Shown here piece after piece: positions 6,764 through 13,939 of a stretch of DNA of 21,849 nt; the first letter of the stretch is position 1, and every line of letters begins with the position of its first letter. The translations under genes were made by a program, and so were the position numbers. The DNA lies in assembly GCA_902494945.1 (NCBI GenBank), contig CABUVF010000009.1, positions 1 to 21,849 of the forward strand, written 5' to 3'. Under the pieces are notes generated by a model, which saw nothing but the letters and a program-made list of their open reading frames with translations, ran no database searches and was not told where the DNA came from. The stretch is from an uncultured Collinsella sp. (GTDB lineage: Bacteria > Actinomycetota > Coriobacteriia > Coriobacteriales > Coriobacteriaceae).

Positions 6764-7561
6764 ATGGATTTTACGGTCGAGAATGCGGGCACCGCGATTG
6801 CCTGTCGCGAATATGCCGGCCCGGATGTGTCGCCTGATACTCCTGCCTTGGTGTGCGTGCACGGCGCTTGTGTTGACGGCACATTTTTCGACGGCATCGC
6901 TTGTGAGCTCAGCCGCAACTACCGCGTAATTGCCTACGACCGCCGCGGCTGCGGTGGCAGCAGTGATGCGGCAGACGGCAGCTATGATCTTGCCGCTCAG
7001 GCCGCCGACCTGCAGGCCGTGATCGAACACGTTGGCGCTCCGACAAATGTGCTTGCGCACAGCGCCGGTACGTTGGTAGCGCTGGAGCTTCTTCGCACTG
7101 AACCCCATCTCGTCGCCCGTGCGATTCTGCATGAGCCGGCTGTGTCGGCCGAAGGCGTCGGCATGGGCGCAGCTCCGGTTTTGCTCGATATGATTGCGGC
7201 TGGAAAGGTTTCAAGGGCGCTCCGGCTTTTCTTGGGAGCCCTCGGCGACTTGGACCCCGAGGCTCCTGGAACGACCGAGGCAGAAGCCAAGCATGCCCTG
7301 CGCAACGGCCGCAGTTTCATGGCAAACGAATACGGGATTACTATGACCTGCGTTCCCGATTGGGATAGCGTTCGCGCGTCGAAAACGGTGGCCGCCGGGC
7401 TCCTAGGCGAGCTCTCGATTGGCACGCCCCGCGAGGCTGGCACGCGAGCGGCTGCCGAATATCTCGATTGCCCTCTCGTGACGATCCCGGGCGCGCATAA
7501 CGGTCTGCGCGATCGCCCGGCAGCGGCTGCCCGGGCTGTCCGTGGCATCCTGGGGCTCTAG
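6764..7561 (+). CDS. Alpha/beta hydrolase
   Basis: 265 residues, single-domain cytosolic alpha/beta hydrolase with no signal peptide. VCVHGACVDG (residues 31-39) supplies the oxyanion-hole HG; AYDRRGCGGSS is the typical strand after it; AHSAGT holds nucleophile Ser100 (A-H-S-A-G, a variant of GxSxG); GAHNG holds the probable catalytic His245. The acid residue probably lies in the strand before the LVTIPGAH segment. The substrate is unknown (ester, epoxide or haloperoxidase-like relatives all share this fold). The ribosome binding site is poor (a GGGGGC run), suggesting low expression. It diverges from the radical SAM gene over 225 bp. Confidence 0.88.
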   Translation: MDFTVENAGTAIACREYAGPDVSPDTPALVCVHGACVDGTFFDGIACELSRNYRVIAYDRRGCGGSSDAADGSYDLAAQAADLQAVIEHVGAPTNVLAHSAGTLVALELLRTEPHLVARAILHEPAVSAEGVGMGAAPVLLDMIAAGKVSRALRLFLGALGDLDPEAPGTTEAEAKHALRNGRSFMANEYGITMTCVPDWDSVRASKTVAAGLLGELSIGTPREAGTRAAAEYLDCPLVTIPGAHNGLRDRPAAAARAVRGILGL

Positions 7562-7705
7562 CATCCGCAATAGCCAAAGCAGGCTTCATCCGCAAACGTT
7601 TCGGCCGTATTAACAAACGTGCTCAAAACCTCGCGTCTGCGGCTTCAATCGCGCCGTCTGCCAACTCATAAGAATGTGACAGCATTCACGTACTTACCTG
7701 CATCG

Positions 7706-7723
7706 ACAAGGTGTTACCCTTGT
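7706..7723. promoter_or_regulatory. Short inverted repeat upstream of the HD-GYP gene
   Basis: ACAAGG and CCTTGT around a 6-nt TGTTAC spacer, about 50 bp before the start codon. It could be an operator near the promoter of the regulator; no clear -35/-10 pair was found beside it. The rest of the 210-bp gap shows nothing else that I can support. Confidence 0.25.
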
Positions 7724-7771
7724 AACATTTGGAACCCACCGCTCCATGCGAAACTATCGAAAGGGCCCCAT

Positions 7772-9652
7772 ATGCTCAATAATCACGAGGTCAATCTAAC
7801 CGACGAGGAGGCTGCCGTCGAGGTCGCCCGCGTCGCGAAGACCTACCCCGTGGTGCGTTTACTGTCGGCCGATCAGATTAAGAGTGAGCCTAACTGCTTG
7901 CTCGCCGGCGATCGCTGCCCTTGTCTGCGTCAGTCGAGTCTTGAGGCTTTGGCAGACTCCGATGAGGTGTCGGAGCAACTGCTCAATGATGGCACTGAGT
8001 ACCGCGCCCGTCTACGCCCTCTGAAGGTCGAGGGCGAGCCTCACGTCTTGCTGATGGTGCGTCCGATTGATGAGCAAGAGGCCGCGGAAGAGGACCTTGT
8101 CTACACCGACGTGCTGACGAGCGTGCGCAATCGCCGATATTACGAGGAAAAGCTTCGCAGCGCCCGCATGAATGCCGGCGTTGCGATGATCGACGTTGAT
8201 GATTTTAGGGCCTTCAACGATACGTGTGGCCGTCATGCCGGCGACCTTGCGCTCGGTGCTGTGGCGACAGCCATACGCAGCGGAATCCGTTCGACTGACG
8301 AGCTTGTGCGCTATGGCTGCGACAAGTTTGTGGTTGTCATGCCCAATATTCCCTCCGATGACTTCACCCGTCGCCTGCATCAGGTGTCCGATGCCGTTCA
8401 TTCCACGATTATTCCGGGCCATGAGTACGTGAGCTTGACGGCATGTGTTGGTGGCGTTCGCATTCATGGCGAGACGGTCGATGAGGGCGTTGGCCGCGCT
8501 GCTCAGTTACTGAGCCGCGCTAAGGCAAAAGCCGGTACGGTCGTGACCGATGCCGATTCCATCGAGGCCTTCCAAAGCGAAAAGCCTTTGGTGCTTATCG
8601 CCGATGACTCCGAGATGAACCGAGCCATTCTCAGCGAGATGCTCAAGGACGAGCATTGCATCCTCGAGGCCGATAACGGTCGTGCGGCGCTCGACATGGT
8701 CGACCGCTATGGCGATGAGTTGTCGCTCGTGCTGCTGGATATTGTCATGCCGGGCATAAGCGGCTTTGAGGTGCTGGCCGATCTGTCGCGCCGATCGGGC
8801 ATCGACAATCTGCCTGTCATGATGATTTCGAGTGAAGATTCCGATGATATGGTGCTGCGCGCGTATGAGCTGGGCGCCTCGGACTATATCAACCGCCCGT
8901 TTGACTCCCGTGTCGTGCGCCGCCGTGTAAGCAACACCATCCGCCTATACGCCAAACAGCGCCGTCTGACGAGCCTGCTGTCCCAGCAGTACAACGAGCG
9001 CGTCAAGAACAGTTGCATGCTCATCGACATCATGGCCGGCGTCATGGAGCTTCGCAACGGCGAGAGCGGCAGGCACGTTACGAACATCGAGAAGCTGACC
9101 GAGCTGCTGCTTGGCTGCCTGGTCCACCGTAGCGACAGCATCTCCCTCGACAACGAGGAGCGCTCTACGATTGCCCTGGCTTCGGCACTGCACGATATCG
9201 GCAAGATGTCGATTGACGATGCGATTCTCAACAAGCCCGGACGCCTTACGCCCGAGGAGTTCGAGATTATGAAGACGCATACCACGATCGGCGCCGACAT
9301 GCTACGTGAGCTGGGTAGCCATCACGCCGGCAATGCGCTTATGGAATATGCGTACCAGATTGCGCGTTGGCACCACGAGCGCTGGGACGGCAAGGGTTAT
9401 CCCGACGGCCTTAAGGGCGACGATATCCCCATCGCCGCGCAGGTAGTTTCGGTGGCCGACGTGTACGATGCGCTGACGAGCGTCCGCGTGTACAAGGATG
9501 CCATCCCGCACGAGGAGGCGATCCAGATGATCCTGGACGGTAAGTGCGGCACCTTTAACCCGCTGCTGCTCGACTGCCTGCTCGAGGTGCAAGACCGTAT
9601 TGCCGAAACACTGGCGCGCCCCGCCGACGTCGTCGCGTTTCCCACGATTTAG
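7772..9652 (+). CDS. Composite signalling protein: degenerate GGDEF, receiver (REC), HD-GYP
   Basis: 626 residues from the ATG at 7772 (AAAGG upstream). The frame is open further upstream, but that part has no domain. Residues 1-100 are an unassigned sensor-like region; about 105-265 are a GGDEF-fold domain whose signature reads RYGCDKF (180-186), with the catalytic Glu replaced by Lys, but with RSTD (173-176) at the product-inhibition I-site. Residues 271-390 are a receiver domain: acidic pair at 278-279, phospho-acceptor Asp323 (LLDIVMPG), Ser353/354, and Arg375 where the conserved Lys is expected (INRPF). Residues 405-620 are an HD-GYP phosphodiesterase with HDIGK (474-478) and HHERWDGKGYPDG (534-546). 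Likely a phosphorylation-controlled c-di-GMP phosphodiesterase whose GGDEF part binds rather than makes nucleotide. The Hpt gene follows directly. Confidence 0.92.
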   Translation: MLNNHEVNLTDEEAAVEVARVAKTYPVVRLLSADQIKSEPNCLLAGDRCPCLRQSSLEALADSDEVSEQLLNDGTEYRARLRPLKVEGEPHVLLMVRPIDEQEAAEEDLVYTDVLTSVRNRRYYEEKLRSARMNAGVAMIDVDDFRAFNDTCGRHAGDLALGAVATAIRSGIRSTDELVRYGCDKFVVVMPNIPSDDFTRRLHQVSDAVHSTIIPGHEYVSLTACVGGVRIHGETVDEGVGRAAQLLSRAKAKAGTVVTDADSIEAFQSEKPLVLIADDSEMNRAILSEMLKDEHCILEADNGRAALDMVDRYGDELSLVLLDIVMPGISGFEVLADLSRRSGIDNLPVMMISSEDSDDMVLRAYELGASDYINRPFDSRVVRRRVSNTIRLYAKQRRLTSLLSQQYNERVKNSCMLIDIMAGVMELRNGESGRHVTNIEKLTELLLGCLVHRSDSISLDNEERSTIALASALHDIGKMSIDDAILNKPGRLTPEEFEIMKTHTTIGADMLRELGSHHAGNALMEYAYQIARWHHERWDGKGYPDGLKGDDIPIAAQVVSVADVYDALTSVRVYKDAIPHEEAIQMILDGKCGTFNPLLLDCLLEVQDRIAETLARPADVVAFPTI

Positions 9653-9676
9653 TTTGACCAAAGGAGTTTTTAATCC

Positions 9677-10033
9677 ATGATTTCCATGCGTGAGGCGTAT
9701 GAGAAGATTGGCGCCAATTATGATGACGCCTGCGCTCGGCTGATGGGCGAGGGAATGCTTGCCCGCTTTGCCCTCAAGTTTTTGGATGATGAGAGCATGG
9801 ACAAGCTGGAGGCTGCCATGGCGGCGGGGGATGCCAAGGAAGCGTTTATGGCGGCGCACACGCTCAAGGGCGTGAGCCAGAACCTGGGATTCGACAATCT
9901 GTACGAGCCGGCGGTCGTGGTAACCGAAGCACTGCGCGGTGCCGATACTGTTGACGGCGCTCGCGAAGGAATGCATGCGCTGCAGCAGCAATATGCGGCC
10001 ACGATGTCGGCCCTGCGCGAGGCGGCAGAATAA
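9677..10033 (+). CDS. Hpt-domain phosphotransfer protein
   Basis: 118 residues, all helical, with AAHTLKGVSQNLGF in the middle: the HxLKG phospho-accepting His motif of Hpt domains. Such proteins pass phosphate between a hybrid histidine kinase and a receiver domain. It starts 24 bp after the REC/HD-GYP gene with AAAGGAG upstream, so the two are probably co-transcribed and act together. No histidine kinase is encoded in this window, so the kinase must lie elsewhere. A large inverted repeat follows 24 bp after the stop codon. Confidence 0.92.
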   Translation: MISMREAYEKIGANYDDACARLMGEGMLARFALKFLDDESMDKLEAAMAAGDAKEAFMAAHTLKGVSQNLGFDNLYEPAVVVTEALRGADTVDGAREGMHALQQQYAATMSALREAAE

Positions 10034-10057
10034 GAGCCTGCAATCTTTGATGACTAT

Positions 10058-10121
10058 GAGAGTGGATAATCTCCCGTTTTTGGCCCCGTGGTGGCCTCAA
10101 AGTGGGAGATTATCCACTCTC
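10058..10121. repeat. Large perfect inverted repeat (18-bp arms), locus 2
   Basis: GAGAGTGGATAATCTCCC at 10058-10075 and its exact reverse complement at 10104-10121. Inside, GGCC (10082-10085) can pair with GGCC (10092-10095) and TTT with AAA, extending the hairpin toward a small apical loop. It follows the Hpt gene but has no T run on either side, so it is not a standard Rho-independent terminator. Confidence 0.9.
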
Positions 10122-10184
10122 GTTCGGTAAGTGTCCAAAAATCCACGCTCACGCGCGCTGTCTGGGCTTCCCGCATGCAATCCA

Positions 10185-10219
10185 TATCGTTGTTCGATAA
10201 ACTATTCCGATAACGATAG
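10185..10219 (+). promoter_or_regulatory. CGATAA-motif cluster upstream of the DUF2975/XRE pair, candidate operator
   Basis: CGATAA at 10195 and 10208 and CGATAG at 10214. TATCGTT (10185-10191) and AACGATA (10212-10218) also form a perfect 7-bp inverted repeat. A TTGTTC box at 10190 could be the -35 of an overlapping promoter, which would make the site a repressor target. The same hexamer and its reverse complement flank the start of the peptide transcript (11230, 11260). Confidence 0.4.
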
Positions 10220-10238
10220 AGTCGACGAGGGTGAGTGT

Positions 10239-10799
10239 ATGTCCAATAGCGTTCAGCGTATGGCCAAGGCGCGCGAAAATATCAGGAAGCTCGGTTTTTG
10301 CATGACGGTCATTTCTGCGGGAATGCTCGTCGCTTTTGTCGCGTTGGTTGTTTACGTGATCTGGTATGCGACTGCAAACGTTGCTTCTGTCGATTCTTTC
10401 GGTGTCGTGACGCTTCTCGATGGCGGGAGCATCGTTATCCCAAGCGGGCTGTGCCTGGCACTCGTCGTGAGTGTTTCGCTTGTCGTTTTGTGCGGAATCA
10501 GCCGTGACATTTCGCGGGGCGTATCGCCCTTTACCAGGGCGCATGTGCGGCTTATCCGTGTTCTCGCGCTTGCCTTTGCTGTTAACGCCGCGGTTTCGCT
10601 TGTTGGTGCCTATGGATCGGTCAATCTTACCATTGGTGGGCTGGAGCTTTGCGTCGTGCCTCATTCCTTCGTTATCGCGATTTGCCAGGGCGTTGCCTTT
10701 GACGCGGGGTCGCTTATCGGCGCGGCCGTCTGTTTGTTTGTCTCGGTGATCTGGAGCTATGCCTCGCTGCTCCAGGAGCAGTCTGACGAGCTTGTGTAG
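10239..10799 (+). CDS. DUF2975-like four-helix membrane protein
   Basis: 186 residues. Four hydrophobic segments, at about 20-45, 65-88, 105-130 and 148-178, are joined by short loops, with basic residues at the N-terminus and between segments two and three (SRDISRGVSPFTRAHVRLIR), suggesting both termini inside. Size, topology and the gene for a small YozG/XRE-type regulator directly downstream are typical of DUF2975 proteins, whose role is unknown but often thought to involve sensing or tethering the regulator. I chose the ATG at 10239: a purine-rich GAGGGTGAG precedes it, and the longer frame contains no membrane or family sequence. The neighbouring peptide and ABC genes suggest, without proving, a role in the same response. 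Confidence 0.7.
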   Translation: MSNSVQRMAKARENIRKLGFCMTVISAGMLVAFVALVVYVIWYATANVASVDSFGVVTLLDGGSIVIPSGLCLALVVSVSLVVLCGISRDISRGVSPFTRAHVRLIRVLALAFAVNAAVSLVGAYGSVNLTIGGLELCVVPHSFVIAICQGVAFDAGSLIGAAVCLFVSVIWSYASLLQEQSDELV

Positions 10800-10807
10800 G
10801 AGGAAAC

Positions 10808-11137
10808 ATGAGCTATCTCATCATCGAGCTTGAGACGCAGCTGCTTAAGACCGGAAAGACCAGCTCTGATCTGATTCGTGCCACGGGGCATACTCCGGCT
10901 AATATTTCTAAGCTAAGAAACGGAAAAATTAAAGCTATTCGTCTTAAGACGCTTCTTGAAATCTGTGATGAGCTTGATTGTCAACCGGGAGATATTATTC
11001 AGCGCGTGAGCGAGAAAGAGCTCGAGGAACTTATTGTCGAGCGCGCGAAGAATGCCGTGAGGCAGATGCGGGATGGCAGAGGCAATGAGGCGTCGCTTCC
11101 GACATCAGTCTTCGCTGTCGATTTGAGCGACGAGTAG
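10808..11137 (+). CDS. XRE-family (YozG/HTH_26-like) transcriptional regulator
   Basis: 109 residues. Residues 1-70 form a small Cro/CI-type helix-turn-helix (LLKTGKTSSDLIRATGHTPANISKLRNGKIKAIRLKTL, split here by reading), followed by LLEICDELDCQPGDIIQ, the signature of small YozG-like regulators. Residues 75-109 are a charged tail. AGGAGGAAAC precedes the start and the gap to the DUF2975-like gene is 8 bp, so they form one operon. It is probably a repressor of its own operon and perhaps of the peptide/ABC genes downstream, since CGATAA-type motifs occur before both. A clear terminator follows, so the peptide is transcribed separately. Confidence 0.88.
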   Translation: MSYLIIELETQLLKTGKTSSDLIRATGHTPANISKLRNGKIKAIRLKTLLEICDELDCQPGDIIQRVSEKELEELIVERAKNAVRQMRDGRGNEASLPTSVFAVDLSDE

Positions 11138-11175
11138 CATAAAGCGAACAACTATAACGAAATATCAGTGTAACG

Positions 11176-11205
11176 GAACCCGTGTCTAACACGGGTTCTT
11201 TGTTT
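11176..11205 (+). terminator. Terminator of the DUF2975/XRE operon
   Basis: GAACCCGTG / CACGGGTTC stem of 9 bp with a TCTAA loop, followed by TTTGTTT. It separates the regulator operon from the peptide promoter. Confidence 0.88.
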
Positions 11206-11215
11206 ATTAATTATC

Positions 11216-11265
11216 TTGACAAATATAAGTTATCGGCAAAGAATAATATCAAGAACGAACGATAA
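11216..11265 (+). promoter_or_regulatory. Promoter and possible operator of the cysteine-rich peptide gene
   Basis: A consensus TTGACA at 11216-11221 lies in AT-rich DNA. The -10 is uncertain: AAGAAT (11239, 17-bp spacing) or TAATAT (11244, 22-bp spacing). TTATCG (11230-11235) and CGATAA (11260-11265) bracket the -10/start region as an inverted pair and match the motif cluster at 10185-10219. Confidence 0.55.
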
Positions 11266-11282
11266 GAGAAAGGAGGAACGAT

Positions 11283-11411
11283 ATGAGCTGGATTGTCAAA
11301 CCGAGTCATGTGGACCCCGGTGGTGGGTGTAACGGATACTGCAAGGCATTCTGTGGAGCACGCACTTGCGTCAATAACTGCAGCAAAAACTTCTGTTTAG
11401 TTAATCTCTAG
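11283..11411 (+). CDS. 42-residue six-cysteine peptide, candidate bacteriocin/RiPP-like precursor
   Basis: A short gene easily missed by size cut-offs. It starts ATG at 11283 with AGGAGG exactly 6 bases upstream and ends TAG at 11409. The peptide begins MSWIVKPSHVDPGGG, then carries six Cys at 16, 20, 24, 29, 33 and 38 (spacers 3, 3, 4, 3, 4) and ends CLVNL. The Cys-free first 15 residues followed by a Cys-dense core look like a leader and core. The i/i+4 spacing would line the cysteines up on helices, as in sactipeptide- or disulfide-stabilised helical hairpins. There is no hydrophobic signal peptide, and no radical SAM, cyclase or C39 peptidase nearby. An ABC transporter operon follows. Family unknown to me; a metal-binding peptide is an alternative. 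Confidence 0.75.
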   Translation: MSWIVKPSHVDPGGGCNGYCKAFCGARTCVNNCSKNFCLVNL

Positions 11412-11419
11412 CAGTTGCG

Positions 11420-11455
11420 GCTGCTGCCAGGCGACAGTCTGGCGGCAGCGGTTTT
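11420..11455 (+). terminator. Attenuator-like terminator between the peptide and the ABC genes
   Basis: GCTGCTGCCAG (11420-11430) and CTGGCGGCAGC (11439-11449) form an 11-bp stem with one T-G wobble and an 8-nt loop, followed by GGTTTTGTT. Its place 8 bp after the peptide stop and 25 bp before the ABC ATPase start suggests partial termination, giving more peptide than transporter mRNA, as in many bacteriocin operons. No separate promoter for the ABC genes is visible. Confidence 0.8.
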
Positions 11456-11479
11456 GTTATCAAGCAGAACGGGAGGCCA

Positions 11480-12205
11480 ATGAGCGCATCAACGATAAAG
11501 CTATCAAAGGTGTCAAAGCGCTATGGAAAACGGCGTGTGTTGCATGACGTTTCCTTCGAGGTGGGTCAGTCTGAGCTTTGCGCCCTTGTTGGTGCAAACG
11601 GGGCGGGTAAAAGCACGCTTATTAAAATAGTGCTGGGCCTCTGTGGGCCATCGTCGGGGAGTGTGGAGCTCTTTGGAGGCAAGTCGAAAAAAGAGCTGAG
11701 TCTGATGCGGACGCGTGTCGGCTATGTGCCAGATTCCAGCGGAGCATACCAATCCCTCAGTGCGGCTGAGAATCTTCGGATCCGATGTGCGGAATGGGGG
11801 CTCGATGAGAAACGTGAGGTTCCTCGCGTTTTGAGCCTTGTCGGGCTGGACGTCGATGAGAAAAAGAGCGTGGGCAGTTTTTCTCTGGGAATGAAACGGC
11901 GGCTGGATATAGCTACGGCTTTGTTGGGCGAAACCGACGTACTAATTTTCGATGAGCCGGCAAATGGGTTGGACCCGCTGGGCATCGAGAGTATATGGGC
12001 CCTTATCGGCCGATTGAATCGAGAACAGGGTAAGACCATGCTCATCTCTAGCCATGATTTGGATGAGTTGGCATCGGTTGCAACGAGTTGCGTGTTTATT
12101 CATGACGGTGAACTGCTGAAAAAGGAATCGATGGATGTCATAAGGGATGAGGCGTCGTCCCTAAAAGAGTATTACAGGCGCTTGATGAAGGCGGTCTCGC
12201 TATGA
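11480..12205 (+). CDS. ABC transporter ATP-binding protein (LanF/BcrA-like)
   Basis: 241 residues with a complete ATPase core: Walker A GANGAGKST (38-46), signature FSLGMKRRL (134-142), Walker B LIFDEP (155-160) with Glu, and switch His192 (LISSHDLDEL). The [F/L]SLGMK signature with ANGLDP is typical of the bacitracin-resistance/lantibiotic-immunity branch (BcrA, LanF) and of related ABC-2 exporters, not of importers. GGGAGG precedes the ATG. It overlaps the first permease by 4 bp (ATGA), so translation is coupled. It should power movement of a peptide (or hydrophobic compound) out of the membrane, with the peptide encoded just upstream the obvious candidate. Confidence 0.93.
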   Translation: MSASTIKLSKVSKRYGKRRVLHDVSFEVGQSELCALVGANGAGKSTLIKIVLGLCGPSSGSVELFGGKSKKELSLMRTRVGYVPDSSGAYQSLSAAENLRIRCAEWGLDEKREVPRVLSLVGLDVDEKKSVGSFSLGMKRRLDIATALLGETDVLIFDEPANGLDPLGIESIWALIGRLNREQGKTMLISSHDLDELASVATSCVFIHDGELLKKESMDVIRDEASSLKEYYRRLMKAVSL

Positions 12206-13026
12206 AGCGGGCGATTCATCCCATAAAGGCAGATATGATGCGTTTGCACAGGATGTTTCCGGCGATGTTTGGTCTTGCGCTTATGCTGGCGTTCGGCCTT
12301 CTCTTCGGTGTCTTTCTAAAAAACGGAACAACGTTGCTCGCCTTTGGCAATAGCGTTTTTGGGGAGGATATTGGTTTCTTCTGGAATGTAATCGATCTTT
12401 CTGCACCCGATGAGTCCCTTGTGCGCAGTGCTTTTGCCGGCACCTCTCTGTTCGTTCCACTCATCGTTTGCCTGGCGATTTTACAGGAGCGCAGCTATGA
12501 AGAGGGCTGCCGAATTTCTTTGGCAAGAGGTCTTAACCGCTTTCATGGGGCTCTAGCCCATGCATTTTCGTCTGCTTTAATAATTGGCGCAGCATATAGT
12601 GCGCTTTGCCTTCTTTTGTTTGCAATAGCCATAGCACGTGGAGGGCAAAACTGCGCGCACGACATGCTGGCTTCATTTTTGCCTGCAATGATAGTCAACG
12701 CCGTATTGGTGATATCGGTTGCGCTGGAGACGGTGACCATCTATCGGATTACAGGCAGCGCTGTATTGAGCGGGGCTGCAATAATAATTGGATTTGTCAT
12801 GAGCCTGACGCTCTACGGAGCCTTCCTTCAGGTGCCTACACCATCCTTGCGATGGATCTTCCTCCTTCCGGGGCCGTACCTTGGAGCCGGATGTGCCCTT
12901 GGGTATAGCGATATGGGGCAGCTGACGCTTCTGGGATATGGCGTGGCAGCTGGCTGTCTATCGGTATTGATTTACGCTCTCGTGACCTGTCGTGTCGGAG
13001 GTGTGCTCAATGGCTCGTCAGATTAA
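12202..13026 (+). CDS. ABC-2-type permease 1 (LanE/G-like)
   Basis: 274 residues, six predicted membrane segments at about 20-40, 82-98, 115-145, 158-178, 184-210 and 240-262. Cytoplasmic basic residues precede the first segment (MKRAIHPIKADMMRLHRMF). Length and topology fit the ABC-2 permeases of lantibiotic-immunity systems, where two similar subunits pair with one ATPase. There is no extracellular bacteriocin-binding domain as in BceB. It overlaps the ATPase gene by 4 bp and the next permease gene by 17 bp. Low sequence conservation is normal for this family, so assignment rests mainly on topology and context. Confidence 0.8.
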   Translation: MKRAIHPIKADMMRLHRMFPAMFGLALMLAFGLLFGVFLKNGTTLLAFGNSVFGEDIGFFWNVIDLSAPDESLVRSAFAGTSLFVPLIVCLAILQERSYEEGCRISLARGLNRFHGALAHAFSSALIIGAAYSALCLLLFAIAIARGGQNCAHDMLASFLPAMIVNAVLVISVALETVTIYRITGSAVLSGAAIIIGFVMSLTLYGAFLQVPTPSLRWIFLLPGPYLGAGCALGYSDMGQLTLLGYGVAAGCLSVLIYALVTCRVGGVLNGSSD

Positions 13027-13828
13027 AAGGTTCCTCCATTCAGAATTGAAGCATGTGAGCAAATGGACGTACGTCTTAATCCTGGCAATTTATGCGTGTA
13101 TGGTGATATTGCAGCTTAATTCTTTCCCGATGTGGTTCTGTAGCCTCCGCGAGGGCAGTTTCTTGGGCTTTTTCCCAGACCCGACGCTTAAACTGTCGGC
13201 AGAGGACGCCCTTCTATTTGGTAATGCAGAGGTTTTTCGCGGCTTGCTGTTCAACGTGGCCCCGTTGGCTCATGCATTGTTCTTTCCGTTCATCGCGGCT
13301 TGTATTGTGCCGCGCTTTGTCAGTTCGGGCTTTGTCGAGGAACCGTGGGGGCTGTCGGAGGCTCGGGGAGGGAAGCGGGCGTGCGTTACCGTTGCGCGAG
13401 CGATGCTGTCTTCTTTCGCCCTATTGGGCGCGTTTATCCTGTCAAGTGTCGTTTTGTACTGTCTTAACTGCGCAATCGTTTTGGATGCTCAACAGTATTT
13501 CAACCTGAATATGTTTTGCGATCGACTTCTTCTGGCGAGTGCGGTCTGCCTTGCATACGTGGTCTCTTGCGTTATCGTTGTTTCCTATTTTGGATCCGGC
13601 TTCGGTCCAATTGGCATGCTGTTGCTTGTCAACGTCGTAACGATCTACATACAGGTCGGAGCCAATTCCATGCTTCCGTTTCCGTCCTCGATGCTCATGT
13701 GGATTTGCGGCGTGACCCCGTTGGAGGATAGTCAATGCGTTTCGATTTTAATTGACTGCCTCATAAACGTAGCAAGCGTTTTTGCCATCTGCTTTACCGT
13801 CGACCGATTGCGGTCGAGATTTCTCTGA
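13010..13828 (+). CDS. ABC-2-type permease 2 (LanE/G-like)
   Basis: 272 residues from the ATG at 13010, chosen because GGAGG lies 8 bases upstream (12997-13001), inside the end of permease 1. About six hydrophobic segments are seen: about 18-36, 75-95, 120-145, 160-185, 190-210 and 240-262. The protein starts MARQIKRFLHSELKH, a basic cytoplasmic tail. The two permeases are unlike each other in primary sequence but similar in size and layout, consistent with a heterodimer. This is the last gene of the peptide/ABC run; a GC-rich hairpin follows 38 bp later and the next gene is on the other strand. Confidence 0.8.
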   Translation: MARQIKRFLHSELKHVSKWTYVLILAIYACMVILQLNSFPMWFCSLREGSFLGFFPDPTLKLSAEDALLFGNAEVFRGLLFNVAPLAHALFFPFIAACIVPRFVSSGFVEEPWGLSEARGGKRACVTVARAMLSSFALLGAFILSSVVLYCLNCAIVLDAQQYFNLNMFCDRLLLASAVCLAYVVSCVIVVSYFGSGFGPIGMLLLVNVVTIYIQVGANSMLPFPSSMLMWICGVTPLEDSQCVSILIDCLINVASVFAICFTVDRLRSRFL

Positions 13829-13866
13829 TTGTTTGTGAGGGATAATCATACCGAGCATATCAAATA

Positions 13867-13906
13867 CAGGGGGACGGGCACCGTAGCTGGTGTCCGCCCC
13901 CCCCTG
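13867..13906. terminator. GC-rich hairpin between converging operons, probable terminator
   Basis: CAGGGGGACGGGCACC (13867-13882) pairs with GGTGTCCGCCCCCCCCTG (13889-13906) around GTAGCT, with one G-T pair, one A/C mismatch and two extra C. No good T run follows on either strand. It lies between the permease gene (+) and the peptidase gene (-), so it may block transcription from both. Confidence 0.6.
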
Positions 13907-13939
13907 GCTTAGGAGGCTTTAACCTGAGTGGTTCGCGAG

